Of a stretch of 64,000 bases of DNA, positions 11,234-19,109 are shown piece after piece (the first letter of the stretch is position 1; each line of letters opens with the position of its first letter). Source of the DNA: Treponema sp. (GTDB lineage Bacteria > Spirochaetota > Spirochaetia > Treponematales > Treponemataceae). The notes under the pieces are model-generated. The model saw nothing but the letters and a program-made list of their open reading frames with translations. It was not told where the DNA came from and searched no databases. A program made the translations under genes and the position numbers. The stretch is taken from the NCBI GenBank assembly GCA_024693045.1, contig JAILLQ010000038.1:1-64000 (forward strand), in the 5' to 3' direction.

Positions 11234-12523
11234 ATGAATTTGTCAGTTAAAAGAATTTTATATTTTTTCCTCATAACACTAGCTTTAAAACCAGCTTTTA
11301 GTTTGGATTTAACTGACATGACAGATTCCCTTGCCGGAACCTTTCTAGAACTCAGCGGCGAAAATGAAGGGACAACCGGTTTCCGTTCCCTGCTGATTCC
11401 TCAGGGTGGCCGGTCTGAAAGTCTAGGCGGAGCATATACAGGCCTCTGCGACGATATCAGCTATATCGACTACAACCCTGCAGCTTCCGCAATACTTGAA
11501 CAAACAGAAATTGCCCTCTTTCACAACACCTGGATTGCAGATTCAGCAATGGAAACAATAGCAGCCACAACACGATTTAACAACTTCGGAATCGGTGGAA
11601 AAATCTCCTGCTTTTATGTGCCTTTTTCAGAATATGACGCTTTTGGTATAAAAACAGGAAGTGCCTACTATTCAGAAACAACAGCCGTCTTTAATGCAGC
11701 CTATAATTTTCATCCAGGCTACCGCTTTAGGGGACTTAGCTTGGGAGCAAATCTAAAAGCTGGCTGGCGTTCTGTTCCAGATTACAGTGACAACGATACA
11801 AATGAAATTATTTCAGATTCAGGACTTACTCAGTCTGCCCTGGCTTTTATGGCTGATGTAGGAGTATTAACTCAATTCAACTTTGCAAAATTTTACTACT
11901 CCAGAGACACTAACTTTAAAGTTGGCCTAAGTCTTAATAATCTGGGGGCAGCAATAACAGGATTTACAGATTCCATAACTATGGACGATCCACTTCCTTC
12001 TTCAATAGGACTTGGAATCTCTTACAAAATTATACGGCCTGTGACCCTTGCCTTGGAATTCCGCCAACCCTTTAATCTTATGGACTTAAGTGAATACCAG
12101 ATGTTTTATGCAGGTAGTGGAGTTTCTGTTGATATAACCGACTTTATTTCAATTCTTGGGGGCTTCCAGTTAAAAGGAGCAAACCCAAGATTCAGTTTAG
12201 GAAGTGAATTTGAAATTTTAAAAATGCGTTTTAATATAAATTATACATTGGATTTAACTTCTTCGATTAATCCATTAAACCGCATAAGTCTTTCTGCAAA
12301 AATAAAACTTGGAGATAAGAATCGTCACGTCAAAAAGACAAAAGTAGATGAACTCTACAGTCAGGGAATGCAGTTTTATTCACAAATGGAATATGACAAG
12401 GCTATGGATTGTTGGAAAGAAGCTCTAGAACTAGACAAATATTTTGACCCAGCAAAGGAAGCTATCATAAATACGGAAAAATATCTAAAAATGCTGGAAG
12501 AAATCAACATTCTGAACTTATAG
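11234..12523 (+). CDS. UPF0164/FadL-like outer-membrane protein with C-terminal TPR tail
   Basis: The 429-residue product has a signal peptide (MNLSVKRILYFFLITLALKPAFS) and the family start GTTGFRSLLIPQGGRSESLGGAYTGLCDDISYIDYNPAAS, which matches the Treponema UPF0164 paralogues (TP0856/TP0858 type) and PorV-like barrels. The middle alternates aromatic and glycine-rich beta strands. The last 60 residues hold a TPR-like helical pair (YSQGMQFYSQMEYDKAMDCWKEALELDKYF), so the protein looks like a barrel with a periplasmic TPR tail. UPF0164 members have been modelled as FadL-type transporters; the substrate here is unknown. It is transcribed divergently from the helical-repeat/SpoIIE pair. Confidence 0.85.
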   Translation: MNLSVKRILYFFLITLALKPAFSLDLTDMTDSLAGTFLELSGENEGTTGFRSLLIPQGGRSESLGGAYTGLCDDISYIDYNPAASAILEQTEIALFHNTWIADSAMETIAATTRFNNFGIGGKISCFYVPFSEYDAFGIKTGSAYYSETTAVFNAAYNFHPGYRFRGLSLGANLKAGWRSVPDYSDNDTNEIISDSGLTQSALAFMADVGVLTQFNFAKFYYSRDTNFKVGLSLNNLGAAITGFTDSITMDDPLPSSIGLGISYKIIRPVTLALEFRQPFNLMDLSEYQMFYAGSGVSVDITDFISILGGFQLKGANPRFSLGSEFEILKMRFNINYTLDLTSSINPLNRISLSAKIKLGDKNRHVKKTKVDELYSQGMQFYSQMEYDKAMDCWKEALELDKYFDPAKEAIINTEKYLKMLEEINILNL

Positions 12524-12553
12524 TCGGGCTCCATGAAACCCGACCAAGTTTTT
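12523..12553 (+). terminator. Terminator after the UPF0164 gene
   Basis: GTCGGG and CCCGAC form a six-pair stem with a 10-base loop, overlapping the stop codon and followed by a short T-rich run. The gene on the other strand ends directly beside it, so it may act in both directions. Confidence 0.5.
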
Positions 12554-12554
12554 A

Positions 12555-14168
12555 TTAATGTTTCTTACAGAAAATTCTATAGTTCATCCATGGGAAAATC
12601 TGATGCTCACTTTCCAGTTTTGTAAGCCATTCTGTACTTACCGTATTTGAGCCAAGAGCATCGAATACAGCAGTAAAATCATTAATACTCTGCTTGAATC
12701 TCATTTCTGCATATTCAGGGAAAACCTCAGATTCCATCATTTTTGCCCAGCCAGATGATTCTGCAAACATAAGTTCTTTTACGCCCAAGTTCAAAAGACG
12801 AGCCTTTAAGCCTGTTTCAGCAGGGAAACGTTCAGCAAGATCAACCATTCTTTCACTTGCCTTTCTGGCATATCGCATCATCCAGTTATTCTTACTTGAA
12901 AGTAATTCTTCAGCGTAACCAGAAGAAGAGCAGGAACCGTAGTAAGGAACAATTCTCTGAAGTTTAAATGGATTGTCGACAATACTCCTTGGACTTGCAG
13001 TTTCAATTTCTTCTGCAGCAGCCATACGCAATACTTGTTCAAGCCACAAAATACCTTCGTTCCAATTTTCTCTCAGTCTGTTAGCATCTATAGTTACAAG
13101 AACTGTAACATCTTCTTCAGGAATCAAAGAAGCCGCTTTATTCAACTTTTCAACTTTACTGTCAAGGAAAAGCTTTGCATGTTCACAAAGACGCTTTTTA
13201 GCAGTTTCTGCATCGTAGAGATTAGAAGAGTCATTTGCATTACCTGCTTCATCTTCATTAATTGGAGATTTATTCCAATAAGAATAGCCCATTGAATATC
13301 GTGAAGTTCCTTTTGCAATATATGGTTCAAGGGCTTCAGGAGCTAAAGTAAAGCCTACATCACGAGCTAGATTTTTATAAGCATAATCGCGACAATAACC
13401 GTTCTGTCCGAAAATTTCTGTATCAGAATCATAGTCACGGCCGTAGCAAACAAGAGCATTTGTAAACCGTGCTGGAGTGAAGAGACCGTTTTTTGGTTCA
13501 ATTTTACTAAAGAGGAAACTTCTGGAATCCAAAATTGTATAATTGATTCCATAAGATTTTATTATTTTTTCTACCCCTTCATAGTATCCAAGTTCCGGTA
13601 ACCAGAAACCATCAGGAAGATCCCCAAAGAAATTTCTAAACGAAAGAATTCCAGACTCTACCTGGGCTGACATAACTTCTTCCATGTCATGGTAGAAAGG
13701 CATAAAAATATCAGTTCCACAAGTTGCAAGGAATTCTACCAATCCCTTTTTCTTGAATTCGTAAAACTTTCTAACCAAACGGCAGTTATATGATTCAAAC
13801 AATTCTTTGTCTTTCTGATATTTTTCAAAAGTATTTTTACATATTGCCTGTAAAGCAGGATTTCCTGAAGTACGCTGAATCTCTTTCTGTCCAAATTCAA
13901 CTTTTTTATCAAGCCAGGCTAAATACTGACTCTGAATTTCTTTATCTTCAAGAAGTGTACACAAAACAGGTGTAAGAACCAGGGAAAGCTTAAAAGAAAC
14001 ATTGTCCTTTTCAAGATTTTCCAGCATTTTAAGCAAAGGTAAATAAGTTTCTGAAATAGCATCAAATAAGTAATTTGAAACAGACGCGTATTTTTCAGCA
14101 TTTTCCCCAGTGTGTCTAATATATTCCTGAGTGGCGTTAAGTACAAAAACTAATCTCTTGTTGCCCAT
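12555..14168 (-). CDS. GH57-family protein with degraded catalytic motifs
   Basis: The 537-residue protein has the length and fold signature of GH57/DUF1957 1,4-alpha-glucan branching enzymes. WLPELGYYEG near residue 188 carries the family nucleophile glutamate, and IDANRLRENWNEGILWLEQVL near 356 aligns with the acid-aspartate motif. However, the first motif, normally HAHLPYVRH, reads NATQEYIRH. The second has TD where TH is expected. The fourth lacks FGHW. The fifth reads ESSGW instead of QSSDW. The protein may therefore bind glucan rather than process it. It follows a DUF4912 gene by 18 bases, a known pairing for DUF1957 proteins. An AGGA site precedes the ATG. Confidence 0.85.
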   Translation of the reverse strand: MGNKRLVFVLNATQEYIRHTGENAEKYASVSNYLFDAISETYLPLLKMLENLEKDNVSFKLSLVLTPVLCTLLEDKEIQSQYLAWLDKKVEFGQKEIQRTSGNPALQAICKNTFEKYQKDKELFESYNCRLVRKFYEFKKKGLVEFLATCGTDIFMPFYHDMEEVMSAQVESGILSFRNFFGDLPDGFWLPELGYYEGVEKIIKSYGINYTILDSRSFLFSKIEPKNGLFTPARFTNALVCYGRDYDSDTEIFGQNGYCRDYAYKNLARDVGFTLAPEALEPYIAKGTSRYSMGYSYWNKSPINEDEAGNANDSSNLYDAETAKKRLCEHAKLFLDSKVEKLNKAASLIPEEDVTVLVTIDANRLRENWNEGILWLEQVLRMAAAEEIETASPRSIVDNPFKLQRIVPYYGSCSSSGYAEELLSSKNNWMMRYARKASERMVDLAERFPAETGLKARLLNLGVKELMFAESSGWAKMMESEVFPEYAEMRFKQSINDFTAVFDALGSNTVSTEWLTKLESEHQIFPWMNYRIFCKKH

Positions 14169-14186
14169 TTTTATTTCCTATTTAGA

Positions 14187-14855
14187 TTAAGAGAAAGATT
14201 CTCTATGATTTTTGTAGTGTTCTAAAAGCATATCGGAATAACCAGAAAGCTTCATGATTTCAGAACAAGCTTCTTTTCTTCCAGGTCGTATATCTGCAAG
14301 CACGTCTGCACCAACAGGCATTTCCATTACCTTTGAAGAAGAAAGAATATCGATAATTCCGTCAATATTAAAAAGCAGGTCAATTCTAAAATATTTCTTT
14401 CCAGCTGGAAGAAGAACATATTGCCCGTCATCTTCTTTTGAAATCTGAATATCAAAAAAATCATCTGGCTTAATCTGATCTTTTTCAGAAAATGAAGATA
14501 TTCTCAACATCATCTGACTGATAAAAGCCTTGTCTAATGAAATTCTGTCCGAATCGCTTATATTCCAATATACAAAAGCCCAGGCAGGATTTCGAAGCAT
14601 TATCTGTACTTCGGTTATATTATATGAGCGTACGCTCATCTCTTTTTCTTCAGCTATAAACTCTTCATCCGAGATAATCATTTCCTGCTGACTCATCGAA
14701 TTTTCCATATCGGATACGACTTCAATAATCTCACCGATAAGAAAAGCTCTGTTTAAATCATCAGGGACATCAATACCATATTCGTCCGCAACTTTTACTA
14801 AATCAGAAAAGGAAAGTGTCTCAAGGAAAGCTCTATTTATTTCAGTAATTTCCAT
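14187..14855 (-). CDS. DUF4912 protein
   Basis: The 222-residue cytoplasmic protein has an N-terminal helical segment resembling a Rho N-terminal/SAP-like fold (LSFSDLVKVADEYGIDVPDDLNRAFLIGEII). The DUF4912 core follows from about residue 78 (ITEVQIMLRNPAWAFVYWNISDSDR). DUF4912 proteins commonly sit beside GH57/DUF1957 genes, as here, but their biochemical role is not established. The ATG has no Shine-Dalgarno sequence, and a promoter with a TTGACT -35 box ends 7-9 bases upstream, so the mRNA is probably leaderless or nearly so. It appears to be the first gene of a two-gene unit with the GH57-like gene. Confidence 0.85.
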   Translation of the reverse strand: MEITEINRAFLETLSFSDLVKVADEYGIDVPDDLNRAFLIGEIIEVVSDMENSMSQQEMIISDEEFIAEEKEMSVRSYNITEVQIMLRNPAWAFVYWNISDSDRISLDKAFISQMMLRISSFSEKDQIKPDDFFDIQISKEDDGQYVLLPAGKKYFRIDLLFNIDGIIDILSSSKVMEMPVGADVLADIRPGRKEACSEIMKLSGYSDMLLEHYKNHRESFS

Positions 14856-14862
14856 ATCTATT

Positions 14863-14893
14863 ACAATATTCTTAAAAAACGCTTTTTAGTCAA
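14863..14893 (-). promoter_or_regulatory. Promoter abutting the DUF4912 start codon
   Basis: Minus-strand TTGACT is followed either by AATATT after 17 bases or by TATTGT after 19 bases. The two -10 readings end 9 or 7 bases before the ATG at 14855, and the gene has no ribosome site. This fits a leaderless or almost leaderless transcript. Confidence 0.5.
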
Positions 14894-14905
14894 GGGAATG
14901 AACTT

Positions 14906-15841
14906 TTAAAATTTTGCAAGTAGATTTTTTCCCTGAAAAATTTGATTTTCCCGAAAATATCTGGTCATAGAATTCAAAACTTTTTTCTTGTCCGCGGTCC
15001 ACAAAGGCGAAATCAATATTTTTTTTGGTCCATCCCCTGTTAAACGGTGAATGACAACATTTTGAGGAGTATTCGAAATAGCTTTTCCTAGAACAGAAAA
15101 ATATTCTTCCATTTCCATACTTTTAAATTTACCATTTTCAAAATCAGTAAGTAGTCTTGTTCCCTTCAGAACATGCAGCAAAGAAATTTTAATACCATCA
15201 CTTCCGGCTTTGACTGCATAATCTAAACTTGAAAGCATATCCCCTTCACTTTCACCGGGAAGGCCAAAAATCAAATGAGTCACCACATGAATTTTAGGAC
15301 AGCGTTCTTTGAGAATTTTTACAGCTTTTTCATACTCACAATTTTCATAACAGCGATTTATATATTTAACGCTGGATTCCTTTACCGTCTGCAGGCCTAA
15401 TTCAAGCTGAATAAAGTGATTTTTGGAAAGTTCGGAAAGCAGCTCTATTATTTTTTCATCAAGACAGTCTGGGCGGGTTCCAATGGCAAGCCCCACAACC
15501 CCAGGAAATGAAAGAGCCTGGAAGTATATTTTTTTTAAATATTCTGGCTTAGCATAAGTATTTGTGTAGCTTTGAAAATAAGCGATTATAACTCCATCTT
15601 TTATTTTTGAAGAAATGAATTCCCGCCCCTTTTCAAGCTGCATTTCAATACTTTCATTCTGAGACTGAATAAAATCCCCCGAGCCAGAGGAACTGCAGAA
15701 AATACAGCCGCCATAAGCCTTGCTGCCATCCCTATTAGGACAAGTACATCCTGAACTTAAGGCTATTTTGTAAACTTTTTTTCCGAAAAGAGAGCGATAA
15801 AAATCATTTGCTGAATAATAAAAACCGTTAGAAAAGGACAT
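14906..15841 (-). CDS. Radical SAM protein, TIGR01212/YhcC family
   Basis: The 311-residue product starts with the conserved Y-G-K-K-like segment LFGKKVYKIALSSGCTCPNRDGSKAYGGCIFC, which is the unusual cysteine cluster of TIGR01212 proteins that binds the 4Fe-4S cluster. QLELGLQTVKESSVKYINR and FGLPGESEGDMLSSL are further family blocks. The family resembles Elp3/oxygen-independent radical SAM enzymes; the substrate is unknown. The start lies 10 bases after the tRNA-Arg terminator, with a weak GGA ahead of it, so it depends on read-through or on a promoter I cannot pick out. Confidence 0.9.
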   Translation of the reverse strand: MSFSNGFYYSANDFYRSLFGKKVYKIALSSGCTCPNRDGSKAYGGCIFCSSSGSGDFIQSQNESIEMQLEKGREFISSKIKDGVIIAYFQSYTNTYAKPEYLKKIYFQALSFPGVVGLAIGTRPDCLDEKIIELLSELSKNHFIQLELGLQTVKESSVKYINRCYENCEYEKAVKILKERCPKIHVVTHLIFGLPGESEGDMLSSLDYAVKAGSDGIKISLLHVLKGTRLLTDFENGKFKSMEMEEYFSVLGKAISNTPQNVVIHRLTGDGPKKILISPLWTADKKKVLNSMTRYFRENQIFQGKNLLAKF

Positions 15842-15850
15842 TTAAAAATC

Positions 15851-15880
15851 CAAAAAAAAACCCGATTTATAAAAATCGGG
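15851..15880 (-). terminator. Terminator of tRNA-Arg
   Basis: Minus-strand CCCGATTT, a four-base loop, AAATCGGG and a run of nine T form a strong intrinsic terminator four bases downstream of the tRNA 3' end. Confidence 0.9.
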
Positions 15881-15883
15881 CAA

Positions 15884-15957
15884 TGATCCTTGGCAGAATC
15901 GAACTGTCGACCTACTGCTTAGAAGGCAGTTGCTCTATCCAGCTGAGCTAAAGGACC
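15884..15957 (-). tRNA. tRNA-Arg(UCU)
   Basis: The 74-base minus-strand sequence folds as a cloverleaf. The acceptor stem GGTCCTT/AAGGATC contains one G-T pair, and the D arm contains AGCTCAGCTGGATAGAGC. The anticodon stem ACTGC/GCAGT encloses the loop CTTCTAA with anticodon TCT, which reads AGA. The T loop is TTCGATT, and the discriminator base is A. CCA is not encoded. It has a near-perfect promoter and its own terminator, so it is a single-gene unit. Confidence 0.97.
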
Positions 15958-15966
15958 GTACAAAAG

Positions 15967-15995
15967 ACTATATAGCAAATACAAAAGATTTGCAA
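15967..15995 (-). promoter_or_regulatory. Promoter of tRNA-Arg
   Basis: Minus-strand TTGCAA, 17 bases, TATAGT, ending nine bases before the mature tRNA 5' end. Spacing and sequence are close to the sigma-70 consensus. Confidence 0.85.
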
Positions 15996-16022
15996 GTTTA
16001 TAGGGTAAATATCTTTTAAAAA

Positions 16023-16820
16023 TTAGTTATCTTCAGAATTCTGACTGATTGCAACGGCCCCTAAATGAAGGGCGTTACTATACTGAGTAGTATAGGATTC
16101 ATCACGACCGATTCCAATAGCATACATGGCAACATACCAAACACCTGAACTTGAAGCTGTACCGCTGTATACATCATCATCACCGGAAGCAGGATAAACA
16201 TAGTTTCCAGAGTTTTGACCAGAAGTATATTTTCGTCCAAAGTCAAAATTCAAGTTAGTACCTACAGCTCTGTATGGTATTCCTAATTTTAAAGTAGCAC
16301 TATCTGCAACACCACTTTCACAATTTCCGCCTACCCAAATTCTAGCTGCAAAAAGAGGGTTTTCTTCATTGTAATTTGATAGTCGTATATATACTTTTCT
16401 ATTTGTCCCAGTAGAAGCAATAATAGGAAAATCATTAGTTCCAGAACACTTTAAAGCCTGATACTTTAAACTTTCAACAATATATGTTGCAGCAGAAGCT
16501 TCACTTGTAGAACTGATTTTCGTACTTATTGTAGAAATATCACTGTTCATCTTGGAATAATTATTGTAAATCTTGTAGTAGATTCCTGTTCCCAGGTACT
16601 CAAAACTATCATAATCATTAGACTCTTCTTCTGTTTTAAAACTGAAGTAAGAAGTTTCATAATTACCGGAAGGATCAGAATAATTTGCGGAAGTGATAAC
16701 AGGTACGTTATAAGTTACGGTTGAAGGATAAATATAATAAATTACATCCATCCCGCAAGAAAGAAATGCAAAAAGGCAGCATGCAACAAAAGAGAATATG
16801 AATAATATTTTTTTGTACAT
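16023..16820 (-). CDS. Predicted lipoprotein of unknown function
   Basis: The 265-residue product has a lipoprotein signal peptide (MYKKILFIFSFVACCLFAFLSCGMD) with the lipidated cysteine in FLSC. The rest is rich in serine, threonine, tyrosine and asparagine and is likely beta-rich. I recognise no family. The track begins at a GTG, but the next codon is ATG at 16820 with AAGGGG five bases upstream, which is the better start. It is the last gene of the long minus-strand unit, 16 bases after the TPR membrane protein, and is probably displayed on the inner or outer membrane. Confidence 0.75.
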   Translation of the reverse strand: MYKKILFIFSFVACCLFAFLSCGMDVIYYIYPSTVTYNVPVITSANYSDPSGNYETSYFSFKTEEESNDYDSFEYLGTGIYYKIYNNYSKMNSDISTISTKISSTSEASAATYIVESLKYQALKCSGTNDFPIIASTGTNRKVYIRLSNYNEENPLFAARIWVGGNCESGVADSATLKLGIPYRAVGTNLNFDFGRKYTSGQNSGNYVYPASGDDDVYSGTASSSGVWYVAMYAIGIGRDESYTTQYSNALHLGAVAISQNSEDN

Positions 16821-16836
16821 CACTGCCCCTTATTAA

Positions 16837-17505
16837 CTATTTATTTTCACCAAGAACAAGAATTCTTGATTTAGCAAGCTTTGCCCATGGATCATCAGGA
16901 AGAGCATTGTAAAGTTCTGTATAAAGAGAAAGAGCTTCATCTTTGTTTCCCTTTTCTTCCAGAAGACGACCTAAACTGAATTTTGCATGTGCAATCTGAT
17001 CAAAATCTTCAAATGCAATTGCAGAACGGTAGGCTTTTTCAGCTTCTTCTACTTTTCCAGCTTCTTCATATGCAACAGCAGCGTTAAAATTTGACAATGG
17101 AGCTGTATAAGACTTCTTTCCTTTTTCAGCAGCCTTTGTCCAGGCAGCAGCAGCCTTTTCGAAATCTTTCTGAGAGTAATAAATTTCAGCAGCAAGCATA
17201 TTTGCTCTTACGCCAACAATTCCACCTTTTGAAAGATATTTTTCGAGAGAAGCAAGAGCCTTTTCTCCTCGACCTTTAAGTTCATCTTCAGCCAAAGATG
17301 CTGAATCTTTTGTCATCAAATACGAAATGGAATCGATATCAGCAAGACCTTTTTCTGCACTCTTTACAGATACAGTAACAATTGTTCCATAAGTGGCCAA
17401 AGCGACTACAAGTACAATCACTACTACTAACAATACACTACGAATAGATGTTACAAATTCTGCAACTTTTTCACTTACAGTTGTTTTTTCAAACTGTTTT
17501 TCCAT
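16837..17505 (-). CDS. Single-span membrane protein with periplasmic TPRs (YfgM-like)
   Basis: The 222-residue product has a short cytoplasmic tail, one membrane helix (SVLLVVVIVLVVALATYGTIVTV, residues about 22-45), and TPR-like units such as ALASLEKYLSKGG, YYSQKDFEKAAAAWTKAAEKG and AAVAYEEAGKVEEAEKAYRSAIAF. This layout resembles YfgM/ancillary SecYEG-type TPR proteins, but identity is not certain. The start at 17505 is preferred over the track's 17517 because GGAGA lies seven bases upstream of it. It sits between the sigma-54 activator gene and the lipoprotein gene. Confidence 0.8.
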   Translation of the reverse strand: MEKQFEKTTVSEKVAEFVTSIRSVLLVVVIVLVVALATYGTIVTVSVKSAEKGLADIDSISYLMTKDSASLAEDELKGRGEKALASLEKYLSKGGIVGVRANMLAAEIYYSQKDFEKAAAAWTKAAEKGKKSYTAPLSNFNAAVAYEEAGKVEEAEKAYRSAIAFEDFDQIAHAKFSLGRLLEEKGNKDEALSLYTELYNALPDDPWAKLAKSRILVLGENK

Positions 17506-17531
17506 TTTTGTCTCCATTATTTTTGTTATCT

Positions 17532-19091
17532 TTATTTATTACCATTATTTTCACGAATATGCAACTCATTCATAAGCCTAGAAACATAAGTCCTTTGAAT
17601 TCCAAGAACTTTTCCTGCTTTAGTTTGATTCCAGTTACATTCTTCAAGGATTTGAATAAGGTAAGCCCTCTTAAAAACGGCAAGTGCATTTTTAAGAGTT
17701 TTGTCCCCATTTGAAATCATAGGAGTGACAGAAGCAAATTCACCCATATTTGAAGCTAATCCAGACTCATCACTAACATCGGAAACAGAAAGCCTCAAAT
17801 CATTCTTTTGGATAACTGGTTCATTACCTACGATACAAGCCCTGGCAATCGCATTATCCAGTTCACGGATATTTCCCGGCCAGTAATAATGCTGCATGGC
17901 AAAAACTGCATCCTCTGAAAAGCCGGTAAATTTCTTCGCATATTCACGATTATATTTTGTTAGAAAGGATTTTGAAATCGGAAGAATATCTTCGACTCTA
18001 GCTCTTAAAGGAGGAACTCGTATAGGCATAACATTCAGACGGAAAAACAAATCTTCTCTGAACCTTCCCTGGCGGACCATTTCTTCAAGATTACGATTTG
18101 TAGCAGCAATGATTCTAACATCAACAGAAATCGATTCAGAAGAACCAACTTTTTCAAACTGCTTATCCTGAATGATTCGAAGAAGTTTAGGCTGAAGCTG
18201 CAAAGGAATTTCTCCAACTTCATCGAGAAAGATAGTTCCTCCGTCGGCCATTTCAAACCGCCCCTTCTGGGTTGATTCTGCACTTGTATAGGCCCCCTTT
18301 ATGTGACCAAAAAGTTCACTTTCCATAAGGGTTTCTGTAAGAGCCGCACAATTTACTCTTATAAAAGGGCGATTAACTCTACTACTGTGCAAATAAATCT
18401 GTTCAGCAAAAAGTTCCTTACCAACTCCACTTTCTCCGGTAATCAATATCGAAGAATTTGTAATTGCAGCCCTGCGGACAACATTCATCAAATCTTTTAT
18501 AACAGGACTTTCTGCAATAAAAGGATGAAGTTTTACACTACCGGCTGAAGAAACCTTTGCATTTAAATTTGAAATGCTTTCCAATTGACTTTGAATCTTA
18601 AAGAAAGACTCATAAGCAGCTTTTGCTGATTTTGTAAGCTGCTCCATAATGAGATCATCTTTTTCATCAAAATCATAATCGATTTTATTAACCAACAAAA
18701 TGGCAGCATTAACAGAAGTTTCATCTTTTAGAGGATAGAACATAAAAGAGTCAACATCCTGATAAAGAGAATTCAAAGCCTGGGAGAAAAACAAATCTTC
18801 CTGAACATCATTTACAAGAAATTTTTCTTTCTTAAAAAATAAAGATTCAAAAAGACTGTTTAATTCCAAAACCTTATTTAATTTGCTCTCTTTTTCATCT
18901 TCCAACTTGTATACAAGATGAACTTCTGCACCATTTTCAACAGTAACAATAAATGCTGCCTTAGAACGAATAAGACGCATTGCAGCTTTCAAAACACGAA
19001 AGAACAATGCGTCTTTATCGTTATAATCAGAATTAATATCACTGTTGAGTTCGATGAGAGCTTTCAATGTTTCCAAAGATAACTGATTCAT
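17532..19091 (-). CDS. Sigma-54-dependent transcriptional activator with GAF domain
   Basis: The 519-residue protein has an N-terminal GAF-type sensor region (about 1-170), a sigma-54 AAA+ domain (about 190-425) with Walker A GESGVGKE and Walker B GGTIFLDEVGEIP, and a C-terminal Fis-type helix-turn-helix (NWNQTKAGKVLGIQRTYVSRLMNEL). It would open promoters held by RpoN in response to a small-molecule signal. The sigma-54-contacting loop reads GAYTSA instead of the usual GAFTGA. There is no receiver domain, so control is by ligand rather than a histidine kinase. The ATG at 19091 has AAGGG five bases upstream; the track starts one codon earlier at TTG. It lies 18 bases after cmk-rpsA. Confidence 0.93.
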   Translation of the reverse strand: MNQLSLETLKALIELNSDINSDYNDKDALFFRVLKAAMRLIRSKAAFIVTVENGAEVHLVYKLEDEKESKLNKVLELNSLFESLFFKKEKFLVNDVQEDLFFSQALNSLYQDVDSFMFYPLKDETSVNAAILLVNKIDYDFDEKDDLIMEQLTKSAKAAYESFFKIQSQLESISNLNAKVSSAGSVKLHPFIAESPVIKDLMNVVRRAAITNSSILITGESGVGKELFAEQIYLHSSRVNRPFIRVNCAALTETLMESELFGHIKGAYTSAESTQKGRFEMADGGTIFLDEVGEIPLQLQPKLLRIIQDKQFEKVGSSESISVDVRIIAATNRNLEEMVRQGRFREDLFFRLNVMPIRVPPLRARVEDILPISKSFLTKYNREYAKKFTGFSEDAVFAMQHYYWPGNIRELDNAIARACIVGNEPVIQKNDLRLSVSDVSDESGLASNMGEFASVTPMISNGDKTLKNALAVFKRAYLIQILEECNWNQTKAGKVLGIQRTYVSRLMNELHIRENNGNK

Positions 19092-19109
19092 CAAAACCCT
19101 TCAGTATAT

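Noticed and set aside
15884-15957. TTGGCA near the tRNA as a sigma-54 -24 element
   Set aside because: It is part of the tRNA T arm and acceptor stem, and no GC element lies at the -12 distance.
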